Source of the DNA: Atherinomorus stipes
Taxonomy: Eukaryota; Chordata; Actinopteri; Atheriniformes; Atherinidae
Length of the DNA: 64,000 bases
Assembly: GCA_023101725.1 (NCBI GenBank)
Contig: JALJCO010008621.1
Span: forward strand, 789,001-853,000
Direction of reading: 5' to 3'
Part shown: one piece after another, positions 25,101 to 35,200 of the stretch
Position numbering within the stretch: the first letter of the stretch is position 1
Layout of the letters: every line of letters starts with the position of its first letter
Made by a program: the position numbers and the translations under genes
The notes under the pieces: generated by a model
Seen by the model: the letters and a program-made list of their open reading frames with translations, nothing else
Told to the model about the DNA's origin: nothing
The model's database searches: none

Positions 25101-28100
25101 CCATCTAATTTATCAGCAACCAGTGCGTCAGGGCCCTGACAACAAAAGGACATCTTGTGTATCTCTCAGACACACCAGGAGTTTTAATATGACTGCAGTG
25201 TGGATGAAATCATGATCTGCCCATATTTCATTTCAAAAAAGGCCCATGTTGTGATTTTGGGGTTATGTTGAACAACCTTTTGTGCATGTAAATGGGAAGC
25301 AAAGCTGTATCCTCACCCACCAAGGACATTCCTCCTCAACAGTCTGAAATGCCTAATTTGTTGTCTAGGTTTTGCTTCCTTTTCTTAACATCACCATGAA
25401 AAACATTTACATAATCCCTGTTTAGTTTCACACACTTCAAACCAATATGAGCAGCTTCCAGGCCCTATAACATTTTGACCAATCAGAGTGGACTAGGCCT
25501 TTAGGGAAGGGGTCTTAAAGATATGTTGGTGCAGATCATCAGTAATCCAGGTCATACTAATCCTAAGAGCTTTAATAAAGGCAACTGGACTTCAGGCAAG
25601 TCCAGTTGCCTTAGAGATAAGAGCTAAAATAAAACTTTTCAGACAATGGGAGACAAGAAGTGTGGCAACAATGTGCAGTGTGAGAAAATAATCTGTCTTT
25701 TCAGCAATGCATCTCTGGTCCAAAGAATCCCAATGTGCTTCTTTTTACAAATCTAACCTGTTTCTTGTGAATAAAATCTAAAGTTTCTGGCTGGTTTCAT
25801 TCAGTTGAGAATACGGAAACAAGATTAAATAAGCACAGGCAACTTAAAATGGCTTTTATCAGATCATGTGTGATCTGAGAGCTTTGCTTTTGTTTTCTGT
25901 TAATCCCTTTACTCTTTTTTTAATCCTTGTTTATGGCTGCACACAAAACAAAAGAGCAATCGATATTCAATGTGTGTAAAAGGTAGTGGTAGGATGGATG
26001 ACACACCTAGACTTAACGGGTCAGAGCGACCTGTAGTGGCTTGTTTGCTTTAAATCAGAAATGATATCCCGTTAGAACAGCTTCTTATGCATACTTTTCC
26101 AAAATGTGTGACTCTTTCTACATGTTTTTTTAAGACTTTTTTTTTAAAAGGCAGATAATCATTAGATGACAAAACAAAGGATATACCGCAACATTGGCTG
26201 GCCAACATTCTATTTGTGCTGCTTGCTGGTATCGGTATCAACCAATATGTCGGTTTTCCCCCTTCGCATAATTCACAGACAGGCAGGCATCTATACAGGT
26301 CGTAGTTTTTTATTTATATGTTATATGTTTGTTTCTTTTTGATATTATTACAAGTGCACAGTTTCTTTTTTATGTATTCATTACATTTTAATGTTTCTAT
26401 TTAATATTTGTTCACAAATGCACTATTTCTCTTCACATATTTATTTAAAGTGCTTTGTTTCTTTTCTTTTTTTTTATCTTAAAAGATTTTTCAAAATCAA
26501 TTTTCATTGTTTCCTTCATAATATTCATTTTGAATTAATTAAAGGTCAAATGCAGTGTCGGCCTCAAATATCGGCAGGCTGTATCGGCCATTGGCTGAGG
26601 TTGATGAGAAAATATCGGTATCGTTATCGGCCCTAAAAAATCTGTATCGGTTGATCCCATGACAAAACTTAATGTTGAAACATTTGAAGGTTAAATGACT
26701 CTAGTATACATGTCATAAATCAGGGATTTTCCAGTCACCAGACGTAACTACAGACATCATTTATAAGCCGAACCCTGCATTTGGGAATTTGAAAATGCAA
26801 AGCATTTGCTCTAAAAGCATTCCACTCGGGTCTGAGTTATTTCTTCTCATGACTTCACCTACCAAATGGAGGCAGCTCATACTCCACTTCCAGCACAACT
26901 CGCTCCCCGATGTTCTTCAGCAGGCTGATAATCTCGTCGTGCCGGAGCTTGGACAGGTTGATGCCATTCACTGACTTGATGTAATCGCCCACATTCAGCT
27001 GGTCACTCCTGTGGACAGTCACGAACAGACTGTTAAGACCAACCAACACCTGTTTAATAAGCAGAGAATACAGGAAGCTGCCTCACATGACAGAAGATCC
27101 TAAATCTGCATGTTTTTGTTCTCAGAGTTTCAGATTTGCACCACCAATGCACAAATATTAACTTAGAGGTCTAAGTAAACGTTCCTCAAGTTTTCAGAGA
27201 GTCATGGTAGATAAAGTGCAATAAAATATGCATCAGTGATCATAATCTAAGTTTGAATTAGTGTTAAGACGAGAAAGAAAACCTACTTTAAGCTCCCCTG
27301 CAGTGAGTGAACCTATAGAGAACCTGAGTAAAAGCAGATGCTGAAACAGGGTGGCTGAGGGCTTCTCCTCTGACACTGACATGGATGACTGTACTTGGTG
27401 CCTCATATCTGACATTCTGAGTCAACATGCCACTCATTGGAGAGCTAATTAATTAAATAAATGTACAGCCCTTCTTGCCCTTCTCACCTTTGGGCTACTG
27501 CCAATCAGCAGTGACAGCGGACAGAGAGACGTCTTAACCAGCAGTGCAGAACGTCACCATGGTCCAGTCTCATCACACATTCCCAGCCACTCTCCTGCCT
27601 GCTTGTGTGTGTCTTCACTCACTAAATTAGCTAACTTTTTTCACACAAGCATGAACTCAGCTGTGGGAGGACGAGCTGCTTGGAAGAATTAGCACGGTGT
27701 CTGTCTTTAAACCTCTCTGGACTTGACAAGTGATGGCATATTTGCTCAAGACATTTTCAAAGGGGCTGTGTCATTCTTACTAAAATAAGTGCGTGTGTGT
27801 GTGTTCAGTCACATGCTGCTAAATCATCATGAAATGTAAGTTTGGTGTTACATTTTCTGTCAGTGTGGTTGATGCTGAGCGAAACTGGTCCTCGAACATA
27901 AATAAATTCGCAGAAGAATAATCGTACTTTACAACTGATAACTGAAATCTCGGCTTATGCACATCTGGAAATTTTACAAGCAAAGACAGCGTGTGATGGT
28001 GTTACTGTGGGTCAGCATCAAGCTGATATAACAGATCATCCGGTGTAACGGTGAAACGCATGCACATTTGCGGGGGCAGAATGACACGTCCGGACAATTT

Positions 28101-31100
28101 GTTGCAGTTGCCAGCAGGCTTTAGGTAGATCACAGAGCACAGATCTCACCTGGCAGCTAGCCCACCTGGCCGTAGGTTTGACACCCTGGGCTTGCCATCC
28201 TTATCAGAGCCTCCGGAGATGGTGAGACCAAGGCTGCTGCCTTCCCTTTTCATCAGGTCCACCGTGGTCACTCCTCGATACTCCTCTGCTGACAGACAGG
28301 GACGCAGGCACAGATCCACAGTCTGCATTAGCGTCTGCTTGACAGAGCTGCTCTGTCCGAGAGGCAATGAAAGACTCTTTTCCTGAATCCCTCACCAAGA
28401 TTTTCTCTGACACACAACCACAGACTACATTTTCTCACTCTCATTTTTTCCTTGTTCCTGCAAATCTCTGAGTCTGAGTGAATTTTTGTGACGGGGTCAG
28501 AAGGAAGATAAGGGGACAGAATTATGCAGGAGAGGAAGGAAATGTAATGCATTGCTAAAGAAAAGACTGAAAGTTACATGAGATGAAATTCATCAAAAGA
28601 CAGCTAAATTCTTCAGTGAATGCTAATGGGTTTAACATGAATTGATGGATATGCGGCGATATACGGTAGTGTCGTCAGAGAACTCATTCTGTCCTGTGCT
28701 CAGCATTGTGCTGTGCTGTTTCATCACGCTATGTGAAGTCTGACAAGTGTGGTTTAGTAGCCCTGACAGGTATGCCAAACAAGCATGTTTCCACCTTATC
28801 TAAGCATTCAAACAGTGCGGCATTAAGCATAGCAGGAGAAGTACATGACTTTACACACACAAGCATGAATCTCAAACAGAGATGGTATGACTTGTCCTCC
28901 TCTTGAGGACTCAGGTGAAATGCAGTCTGAGTCAGACAGCAGGCAAAACCAAATGAAGACAAGTCAGGTTTGACAGTATTGTACCTGAAAGGCTGCGCCT
29001 CCGGGATGAATGTGATTGGTCAGTTGTCTCTTTGTTCCCCTTTGAGTATGGCCCTTCATCTGAGGAGACAGGGTAGAAGTGTAGAAGTTCATGTGGGGAA
29101 ACGCTGCAGAAGACGGCTAACTGAACACGATTGGACAGCAACCCACACCTCCATGCAGCATCAAGCCAACGGCCAACAGGTTGTAAATGAACCAGATCAG
29201 ATTGTACTTTGTTTCATTTCGCAACAATCTCATAAAAGGGAAGGGATGCTCGATTATGGAAAAAATCGTCACGATTATTTTGGTCAAGACTGAAATCACG
29301 ATTATTCCAACAATTATTTCTTAGTTGCATTTATTAAACACTTTCTTACTGATAATTTACGCAAAAGTCAACCCACCGCCTTCATCCTTCAGATGCGTGA
29401 GTATAGGTTGTAGCAGGGCTGTGTGGAAGGGAATGTATTGCACATGCACATCTCTTTCAGAAATTTTGTAAAGAAAAATGGCAGATCAATAATTTCAACT
29501 CAATTATATTAGTTTGGAGATTGTTTGACATGAAAACTGAAATCGCAATCAAATTTCAGTTAATCGCACAGCCCTACAAAGGCGCCATTGGTTTAAAACA
29601 GCACCTCTCTGTCTGCAGGGAAGATCATTCATTTAACACAAGAACACTTTTAACAGCTAATTTAATGTATGCACCCACTTAAGCACGGGAATTTTGTCAG
29701 AGAACCAGCATGCGGCTAATGGACTGCTCTCGCATGGAGAGCGGATCATCATTTTCATGTCATTTACGGCAGCTGCTGCAGAGAGCAGGGAAATATTCAA
29801 TCTGCTCTGCAGGGAAACAGAATTCTTTTTTTTATTTCTCCCCATTTCTCACCCGCAGTGGGACACATTTCTGACACTGTCCACAGATTAGCAGAGCCAC
29901 TGCCCAGCCAGCTGAACCTGAATGCAGCCATGCAACCCTATGTGCAGTCACAGTGATGAGGAAACTGACTTGGCACTTCTCTAATCCTGTCCACAGCGGA
30001 TTACCTTTTCAGCTGTCCGGCACAGTGATTAAACATCACACTGCAAACCTGGAGAAGAGCTGCGCCAGGTCGGCTTTTTATGGCTGAAAGAGAGACTGCT
30101 TTTCATTATGCAGGCATCAAACTAAAGTAATCAAAATCATGAGTCTCAACTGACTGCTGCACTAATTCAAAGTGGAAATACTGGATGACACCATTTATAT
30201 GTTAAGAGCATAATCTAGCTGTGCTTCAGGTGGTGCTCTGAAAACAGCAACAGCAGTTTGATCTGTGAATTTAGTAATATACAGCCTCAAAGCACATGCG
30301 ACTTTAAAAGAGACAATTAACTCTTCTGATATAATCCCTTTTATTTCTGTACTCAGACACCTTGCACACAGAAACTGATCACAACTAATGAAACCCTATT
30401 ATTTGAAAAATGCTCATTCAAATGTGGAATCAAAGCTTTAGTCAACTGTGTAGCTTATTAAATTCATTTCAATATTATAAGCTGCAAACTTGTCTCTCTA
30501 CTAAAGCTATAACATCTACACTGCATGGGCAAGCAACGAACCATTAAAGGTCAAATCATGACCTTTGCTCCAGAGGTCAGACATGGAGTGTGTCAAACTG
30601 ACAGTAAATCAGTTTGAGATAAAAGATGCAACATCACTTTTCCTTTAATATTGTTATGTGAGCTGATTTGCTGAAGCTAAACTTAGGTAGGGAACCAGCG
30701 CTAGGAGGGCATTGAGCCCTTTCTGCACTGACTCTCCACATCTGTCCAACTGAAGATAAAGCCCTTAGACAGCTGAGAGGTATGGATCCTTCGTCATACC
30801 TTCACTGACCTGAAACCTTCGGGCTGCCCTGGGTTACAAGGAATCAAGAGAGAAAAATTTAGCCTCCACGTGCACACAGCTGCATGAGTCAGGCCTCGGT
30901 GAACAGAAATCTCTATTGGACTTGCACATCACGATGATATACAGAACATACACATGCATGATGTGTTTTTTTTTTTTTTTACTCTAATCTCCCCCACATC
31001 TTTGTGCAAATCGGGTGTCCTGTGGCTTAAAGGCACAAACACACACAAAGTGAATGACACATCACAAACACGTTAGGCTAGGCAAGAGTCTCTTAACCAC

Positions 31101-31863
31101 GCGGGCTCCTGGGGCCCTGACGGTCCAGCAGCTGTCATCGCTGTCAAAAGGCAACATTGGCTCTGGGTTACGCAGACCCGATGTGCTCCACGTGACTGAA
31201 TCTTACTGTACCATCGAGCTGTCCGCCAGCCATCCTCCCCCAGTTTAAAATAACCATCACTCACCCTAAGAGCCAGGGCCAGAGTGAAGCTGATTATCAA
31301 GCACCCCAACAATGGAACAACTGCACACAAATATACAACATCATTCTGTCGTCTTTGTTGAGGAAATGAGTCACTGATTCGGTGGTAAGATTAGCTGGTG
31401 AGCAAAAGTAAAATCCGTCCTTCTTGTATGAGTATGTGGAAAGTTAATCAACGCCATTTTTAAATCAGGGCACTGAATGCCATCCCTCGTTTAACCAATC
31501 AGAATGTAGGTTAAATATGGGGACAGGGATGACAATGAAATCACATTTCTATTTTCAGATGTAAAACTTTATTTATAAACTGGGTCCAGTTTATGTTGCT
31601 GCATCTGCTCCAGTTACACATGGTGATGGAGTCCTGTCACCTCTAAATCCATTGCAGTTGTGCATGCAGTCTACTGATTTTGAATGTTCATTCAGGGTAA
31701 ATATATGGTGACAGATCAGCTGCCTCTCAGAGGAACAGCACACATTAAAGATAACCAGCTCTTAAAAGGCGATCAGTGACCTCCTGCTGTCTCCCCTGAC
31801 AAAGCAAAGCAGGGTGCTCTTACCGATGCTGTTCTTGGTGTCTCTCCTCAGACCACACAGCAT
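1008..31863 (-). CDS. grip2: grip2, glutamate receptor-interacting protein 2 (3'-partial, 19 coding exons)
   Basis: GRIP2 (ABP) is a cytoplasmic and membrane-associated scaffold. Its PDZ domains bind C-terminal tails of AMPA-receptor subunits (family knowledge: mainly PDZ4-5) and cargo such as ephrin-B ligands and liprin. Joining 19 exons gives about 830 residues. PDZ1 lies near residues 20-103, PDZ2 115-205, PDZ3 216-302, a linker 317-413, PDZ4 430-520, PDZ5 530-620 and PDZ6 630-716, followed by a Ser/Pro-rich tail. All junctions agree in phase except one exon with an extra base. GRIP2 is preferred over GRIP1 because of [15 protein letters not shown] in PDZ4, PLIISDI in PDZ5 and the PDZ3-PDZ4 linker. 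The seventh PDZ and the stop codon lie beyond base 1. Whether this is the a or b fish copy cannot be told. Confidence 0.93.
1249..1431 (-). CDS. grip2: grip2 coding exon 18, acidic/Ser tail
   Basis: Reads [20 protein letters not shown], then the conserved [19 protein letters not shown]. This is the linker between PDZ6 and PDZ7 in GRIP proteins. Confidence 0.92.
2477..2616 (-). CDS. grip2: grip2 coding exon 17, PDZ6 second half
   Basis: Encodes [20 protein letters not shown], then [22 protein letters not shown]. The donor is GTACAT; the phase-1 exit forms a Gln codon with the next exon. Confidence 0.94.
2785..2809. repeat. A-run, 25 nt
   Basis: A homopolymer of 25 A within the intron that splits PDZ6. 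Length is prone to sequencing error. Confidence 0.9.
2887..3031 (-). CDS. grip2: grip2 coding exon 16, PDZ6 first half
   Basis: Encodes [20 protein letters not shown] then [22 protein letters not shown]. The [16 protein letters not shown] block is highly characteristic of GRIP PDZ6. Confidence 0.95.
3661..3742. repeat. dispersed teleost repeat fragment
   Basis: Contains the phrases ATAGGCTCCAGCA and CTGGATAAGCGG, seen very often in fish genomes as part of an interspersed repeat tail. Family name not assigned. Confidence 0.5.
4841..4986 (-). CDS. grip2: grip2 coding exon 15, PDZ5 end
   Basis: Encodes [20 protein letters not shown] and ends [13 protein letters not shown]. 146 nt. The acceptor CTAG, not the later ACAG five bases on, restores the RTGTLE reading. 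Confidence 0.93.
5397..5460 (-). CDS. grip2: grip2 coding exon 14, PDZ5 middle
   Basis: A 64-nt exon encoding [20 protein letters not shown] and the split Arg. Its start was fixed by phase. Confidence 0.92.
5795..5875 (-). CDS. grip2: grip2 coding exon 13, PDZ5 start
   Basis: Encodes [20 protein letters not shown] then LGITIS, the ligand-binding loop of PDZ5. Phase 1 at both ends; donor GTGAGT. Confidence 0.93.
5970..6115 (-). CDS. grip2: grip2 coding exon 12, PDZ4 second half
   Basis: Encodes [20 protein letters not shown] and ends VEIEFDVA. 146 nt. The acceptor is GTGAAG before GTGTGG; a second AG 16 nt further in would lose the CGLLQ residues. Confidence 0.94.
6116..9334 (-). other. grip2 intron inside PDZ4
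   Basis: About 3.2 kb between the two PDZ4 exons. AT-rich, with only short random open frames; nothing functional recognised. Confidence 0.6.
9335..9521 (-). CDS. grip2: grip2 coding exon 11, PDZ4 first half
   Basis: Encodes [20 protein letters not shown], the loop [10 protein letters not shown] and [10 protein letters not shown]. Length 187 nt; the exit splits the Arg codon (AG|G). Confidence 0.94.
9995..10156 (-). CDS. grip2: grip2 coding exon 10, Ser/Pro linker and basic cluster
   Basis: Reads [20 protein letters not shown], then a basic run [13 protein letters not shown]. Joined to the next exon it gives the family-typical KKDHKSSLSLASS. Donor GTATGA. Confidence 0.9.
10380..10508 (-). 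CDS. grip2: grip2 coding exon 9, His-rich linker
   Basis: Encodes [13 protein letters not shown], then a His/Ser/Pro-rich segment ending DHCKC. Not a folded domain; it corresponds to the linker between PDZ3 and PDZ4 in GRIP proteins. Donor GTAAGT, phase 1. Confidence 0.88.
10509..14238 (-). other. grip2 intron between PDZ3 and the linker
   Basis: About 3.7 kb of AT-rich sequence with short A/T runs and AAAT repeats (about 12834-12851). No coding exon or recognised repeat family. Confidence 0.6.
14239..14408 (-). CDS. grip2: grip2 coding exon 8, PDZ3 second half
   Basis: Starts [20 protein letters not shown] and ends in the post-PDZ stretch [10 protein letters not shown]. Length 170 nt, longer than the usual 146 because it includes the start of the linker. 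Confidence 0.93.
14498..14645 (-). CDS. grip2: grip2 coding exon 7, PDZ3 first half
   Basis: Encodes [20 protein letters not shown] with the loop SLGISLTTT, then [17 protein letters not shown]. The exit splits the Arg codon as AG|A. Confidence 0.93.
15459..16833. mobile_element. second-level TTAA element in the left arm
   Basis: Interrupts the left arm of the outer element at a TTAA (15455-15458 and 16834-16837). Ends are AGGAGTCATCACCT and, inverted, AGGTGTCATAATCT. Arm similarity to the right side of the outer element stops and restarts exactly at these borders. Contains a 13-G run at 15768-15780. Confidence 0.65.
16326..16794. mobile_element. third-level TTAA MITE
   Basis: 469 bp with inverted ends AGACACACAACG plus matching inner bases (AACTTTTAG), bordered by TTAA at 16322-16325 and 16795-16798. 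It sits inside the second-level element and is therefore younger than it. No coding frame. Confidence 0.72.
17405..18378. mobile_element. AT-flanked element in the right arm
   Basis: The right arm of the outer element is broken by about 974 bp. It starts TGATAGTTTTCTGTCAC and ends with the inverted partner GTCACAAAATAACTATCA, with AT on both sides. A 2-bp AT duplication would fit ISL2EU-type elements, but the family is not established. Confidence 0.55.
19530..19552. repeat. ATTA microsatellite
   Basis: About six units of TTAA/ATTA followed by a T-run, in the largest grip2 intron. Confidence 0.85.
21190..22075 (+). mobile_element. L2/Rex-type LINE fragment
   Basis: A frame from 21193 reads [20 protein letters not shown], then [12 protein letters not shown]. 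This matches the C-terminal signature of fish L2-clade reverse transcriptases (QNAAARVLT...HITPVLxSLHWLPV). A second piece near 21760-21830 (TKHSEAAL, then WNKL) is the following family block. An unrelated stretch lies between them. 5'-truncated and inactive. Confidence 0.7.
22160..22206. repeat. purine-rich AAG/GGA tract
   Basis: Simple run of A, then GAA, GGA and GGGG units; low complexity. Confidence 0.8.
22823..22968 (-). CDS. grip2: grip2 coding exon 6, PDZ2 end
   Basis: Encodes [18 protein letters not shown], then the [20 protein letters not shown] helix and strand. Length 146 nt, CCCCAG acceptor, GTGAGC donor. The next intron is about 8.2 kb, the largest in the gene, and full of repeats. 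Confidence 0.93.
23604..23680 (-). CDS. grip2: grip2 coding exon 5, PDZ2 middle, with apparent +1 frameshift
   Basis: Reads [21 protein letters not shown] and should continue PADR, but a run of six G (plus-strand C, 23616-23621) puts the expected ending out of frame and gives SC-stop. The exon is 77 nt, while the flanking phases (enter +2, leave +2) require 76 or 79. Splice sites are otherwise good (CTCAG acceptor, GTAAAG donor). A homopolymer sequencing or assembly error is the likeliest cause; a real allelic frameshift is possible. Confidence 0.88.
23740..23941. mobile_element. hAT-like MITE copy
   Basis: Starts GGGATGGGCAACTTCAG and ends TTTTCCCACCCT, with the inner phrases ACACCTGATTCGAATTAAAA and CAGGTGTGCTGCAGCAG. 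One of several dispersed copies of a short inverted-end element in this window. Confidence 0.55.
23994..24077 (-). CDS. grip2: grip2 coding exon 4, PDZ2 start
   Basis: Encodes [20 protein letters not shown] and then the GFGF-type loop as SFGFVMRG. Donor GTAAGT, exit phase 1. Confidence 0.92.
25578..25612. repeat. perfect 15-bp hairpin
   Basis: AAGGCAACTGGACTT, loop CAGGC, then the exact reverse complement. Probably the tip of a fish inverted-repeat element. Confidence 0.8.
26227..26657. mobile_element. hAT-like repeat
   Basis: Left part GGTATCGGTATCAACCAATA and right part TATCGGTATCGTTATCGGCC then TGTATCGGTTGATCCC are the clustered ATCGG motifs seen at the ends of common vertebrate hAT elements. 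Borders approximate. Confidence 0.45.
26863..27008 (-). CDS. grip2: grip2 coding exon 3, PDZ1 second half
   Basis: Reads [18 protein letters not shown] to the [12 protein letters not shown] strand. Length 146 nt, acceptor CCACAG, donor GTAGGT, exit phase 1. Confidence 0.93.
28150..28288 (-). CDS. grip2: grip2 coding exon 2, PDZ1 first half
   Basis: Begins [16 protein letters not shown] and contains the carboxylate-binding loop as [10 protein letters not shown], then [15 protein letters not shown]. The exon ends inside the Arg codon (AG|G) at a GTGAGA donor, the standard split site of every PDZ in this gene. Confidence 0.93.
28289..31823 (-). other. first grip2 intron
   Basis: About 3.5 kb. 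No extra coding exon matching the GRIP1 Ser/Pro N-terminal stretch was found; a hAT-like MITE lies at 29.2-29.6 kb. Confidence 0.6.
29243..29576. mobile_element. hAT-like MITE
   Basis: Left end GGGATGCTCGATTATGG, right end TTAATCGCACAGCCCTA (inverted: TAGGGCTGTGCGATTAA). The AATCG-rich interior is typical of fish non-autonomous hAT elements. Confidence 0.6.
31824..31863 (-). CDS. grip2: grip2 first coding exon (short N-terminus)
   Basis: Encodes [13 protein letters not shown] and ends at a GTAAGA donor in phase 1. The start has G at -3 and an in-frame TGA a few codons upstream, so it is a true 5' end. Cys3 next to basic residues resembles palmitoylated GRIP/ABP N-termini (inference). Confidence 0.8.
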
Positions 31864-34436
31864 GGCTGTAGTTAAGCCAGCTCAGCCGCCCTCTGGAAGC
31901 TGGTCTGTATTTAGTGGGCAGAGTTGAGGGTCCACCTGAGGAAGAAGCACCCAAGAGACCAGGTCTCAGGCGCTCAGATAACACAAAAAAACCATCTCTA
32001 TCTCTTCACTTCTTTACTGAGCTCAACATTTTCTTCAGCCTTTTCTTCAGTGAATTCTGAAGCTCAGATATCCTCAGATAGTCTCCCGGTCTCCTTCTGT
32101 TTGAACTCAGTGGATGACTCCTCCAAATCCTCACAAATACAACCACTGTCTGCTGAGATCTTCTATAAAGTCCAAAGCAGGTAAAGAAATGGTCGTTGCC
32201 CTTTCCTTGCCATCTTGCAGTGGCCCCGTTTTGGAGCTGTTCTTACAAATCGTTGGTCTGTTTAGAAGAGATTTTCCCGTGCCCTGTTCATACACTCCCA
32301 TGAGCTCACACATAACCCCTCTCTCTCTTTCTCTCCCTCTCTGTGTTTGCGCGCACACTCTTCCTCTCTGCCAGAGGGGCTCAGTGAGGCTGGCAGACAC
32401 ACAAGAGTTACTCCCTCCCCCTCTGCATACAGACACATACACACACTTTATTCATTTCCCACCAAGTCAAACACATCCTGAAACCCTCTCACCCATCCAC
32501 CCACCCAAGCAGAGTTCACACACTGAGATTAGACACGACAAAGCGGCGCACACCCCACACACTCAACTCTCAGCAAAATTAACACCACCTGCACATTCAT
32601 TGTCAGGCTCAATGTCACGTTTTTCTCACATAGAGACTGCATCCCATTACAGAGCATGAAACTACACAGTGCTAATTTCTCTCTGTTGCGTGCGCAAGGA
32701 CACATGATGGAAAATGCATATGTAAAATTCCTGTGCAGAACAGCTGCCTCTACAGCTTGCAGTTGTGACTGACTGGAAATACTGCGCAGCAGCTGAGCAC
32801 AGGTGACAGATTCCAACCGGGATTATGTGAAAAGACTACAATCTTGTGAAAAAGAAAAAAAAGTACAACCACTTTCACTTTTAAGATTTTGCACATTAGG
32901 TCATTAGGATGGACCACTGCAACACTTTCAGTTCTTTTCAGTCAGATGGCTTCACATTTGACTCTAGGACACTTTTTAAACAGAGGAAGAGATGACCCAC
33001 TCAATAACTAGGCGCACAGGTCCTGTGGCAGCAAAACAAGCCCCAATCATCAGCTTCCACCCAGTGGACAGCTGATACAAGTTGTTTTTGCTGATTAACT
33101 TCTCCAAACATGGTCCTGTGCGTTATGGATGAACACTTTGGTTTAGTCAGTTTGTTCAGATATGTTTATAAAATCGTTTTTTTTAGAGAAAAATGCTTTT
33201 CTCCTGGCCGTAAATTCAAACTTGTTCACTTTAATTGTGCTGTCGTAACACCTTAACTGAGGCCTGTAGAGTCTGAGATGTAGCTCCTGTTTTTTTCCAA
33301 CTTCTCTGAATATTGCAGAGTGGCTGCCATGCCCACTTTTTGGTGGATGTGTAAATGCCCTGGATGTTTTCTGATTGAATAATCACCCTCACTGAAGAAT
33401 GGACTCAAAATCGTTTTATAAATTGCCTTATGACCCTTCCCAGTTCATGAGGTAGCAGTAATTGCAACAGTACAGCTCATCATTTCTTCCTTGGCACTGT
33501 ATGAACACACACCTAAATGCTCCAGACCAGCAAACTAATGAAGGTGGTAAACTGTGCTTCCTTTTTCAGCAGGAGAGTAAAATCACATTTAAAGAAACAA
33601 ACAAAAAAAGAGAATCCCAATTCTCAAAAAAGAAAATACATTAGAACATTTGAACTAAGTGCTCTAAGCAGGTTTACAGGGTCCTTTGTTAGTCCTCTAT
33701 CCAGTTGGCTCCCTGAGCACAAACGCAGAGGCACTTATCGCTGCAACTGTGACCATTTGTCCTGTACACAAACCCCGGCGTGTGCCACTTCCAGACCCCC
33801 ACAGGCAGCCCCCATGAACCTCATCTGCCTCTCTTTTTTTGGTTCACTGCAGACAAACTGTTGTCATTTATGAGATTAAATTGCAGAGAACAGAAATCTG
33901 ACAGTGCACTAAAACCAGTGTGGAGATTGTGTTTCTATGAGAGTTCATAAACAATTTCCACGGCTTTACCCGTTGTTGCATGCAGTGTAATTAGTCAGAT
34001 GTTCCAGTGGACATGATGCTCCTTGGTGTCGATAATTTCCGCTGAGACTTTTGTCCTTAATACCCCATTTACGGTGTGCGTGAGCGTCGTCTTTCAGAGC
34101 GAGACTAATTAATTTCTAGCAGAATAAGGAAATCGTGAGATGAAGCAGTGGGGAAAAAAGGAAAGAAAAATCTCCGGGAGCAGACTGGGAAATGTTTGGT
34201 AAACCTGATAGTGATTAAAAAAGAGACTTTTGCACTTTCTCAAAACTGAAACTCAATAATTGCCTACTCATGTAATGTAAATGATAATGTATTAAGTGCA
34301 CAAATCTTTTGCAGTGGCAATGGTACACAGAGGCTGAGAATGTTTTTTGACATGTAAATCTCAACTCAACATCCTGGACTTGAAGTACGGAAGAGGATTA
34401 GGGCCATTGAAGATCAAAAATTCTGAGGAAAAATGT

Positions 34437-35200
34437 CAGAACCCTGTCTTTCATCTCAGAATTCTGATTTGTTTTCAGATTTAAAAAAACAAAGAAAAAA
34501 GAAAAAAAAAGAATCAGGATTTTTTTTCCCCCCAATTTTCCAGAGCATTTAAATTTCCTTCTAAGGATTTGTTTTTTTTTTTTTCAATTTCTGAAAAAGT
34601 CAGCATTCTGACTTTTTTCCCCAGAACATTTAAAGGAACTAGAGGCAGGAATTAAAAAAACAAAACAAACATGCATGTCTATTTTTTTTTTTTCATACTA
34701 ATGGGCGATGAAGTGCTAAATACCAAAAATAACGTTTCCACCCACGTCTCTCTCCATTGCCTTGAACAGGCTGTATGCTGCAAAATGCGCTGCAATTCGG
34801 TGTCAGAATTTCCCGCGCTGCCCTACGGATGTGTCTTCAAATGACGCTACATCTGCAGTTTTGATACAGGAAGAAGACGGTCACTGTAAATTCAAACACT
34901 GTAAGCGATAGTTATGGACGATCCAGATCAACTGAAAGACACTAAAAAGTGTAACTACGAAGAAAAAGGTTAGTAAACAACATTATAGCTTCAGTTTGTG
35001 CACGCTCCCGTGACGGCTTGGCTCGTGACTGCAGTTGCCTGAAGCGGCAGTCGCGAATTTAGTTTCTTAATCTTGCCTCACGTCCCCTTAAATTTCTTTT
35101 TCAGGATTTTTTTCCCCCCAATTTCCAAAAAAGTCAGAATTCTGAGATTGAACTCAGAATTCTGACTTTAATCTCAGAGTCAGAATTCTGACTTTTTTTT
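34437..35200. repeat. AGAATTCTGA-rich low-complexity repeats
   Basis: Units built on CAGAATTCTGAC with T-runs occur on both sides of a TTAA-flanked insertion, at about 34437-34625 and 35100-35200. The insertion split one repeat tract. Confidence 0.6.
34634..35087. mobile_element. TTAA-flanked element with a mini-exon-like frame
   Basis: 454 bp with ends AGGAACTAGAGGCAGG and, inverted, GGGGACGTGAGGCAAG, flanked by TTAA at 34630-34633 and 35088-35091. Inside, a plus-strand ATG at 34914 opens 18 codons that end at a GTTAGT donor-like site. Confidence 0.5.

Larger units (their letters stand above)
24078..26862 (-). other. grip2 intron between PDZ1 and PDZ2
   Basis: About 2.8 kb with no exon. 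Holds a perfect hairpin (25578-25612) and a hAT-like repeat (26.2-26.66 kb); the rest is unremarkable. Confidence 0.6.

Noticed and set aside
32114..32659. 181-codon plus-strand open frame upstream of grip2
   Set aside because: Composition is driven by CT- and CA-rich low-complexity DNA (SLSLPLCVCAHTLPL and similar). No splice or family support, and it lies antisense in the grip2 5' region.
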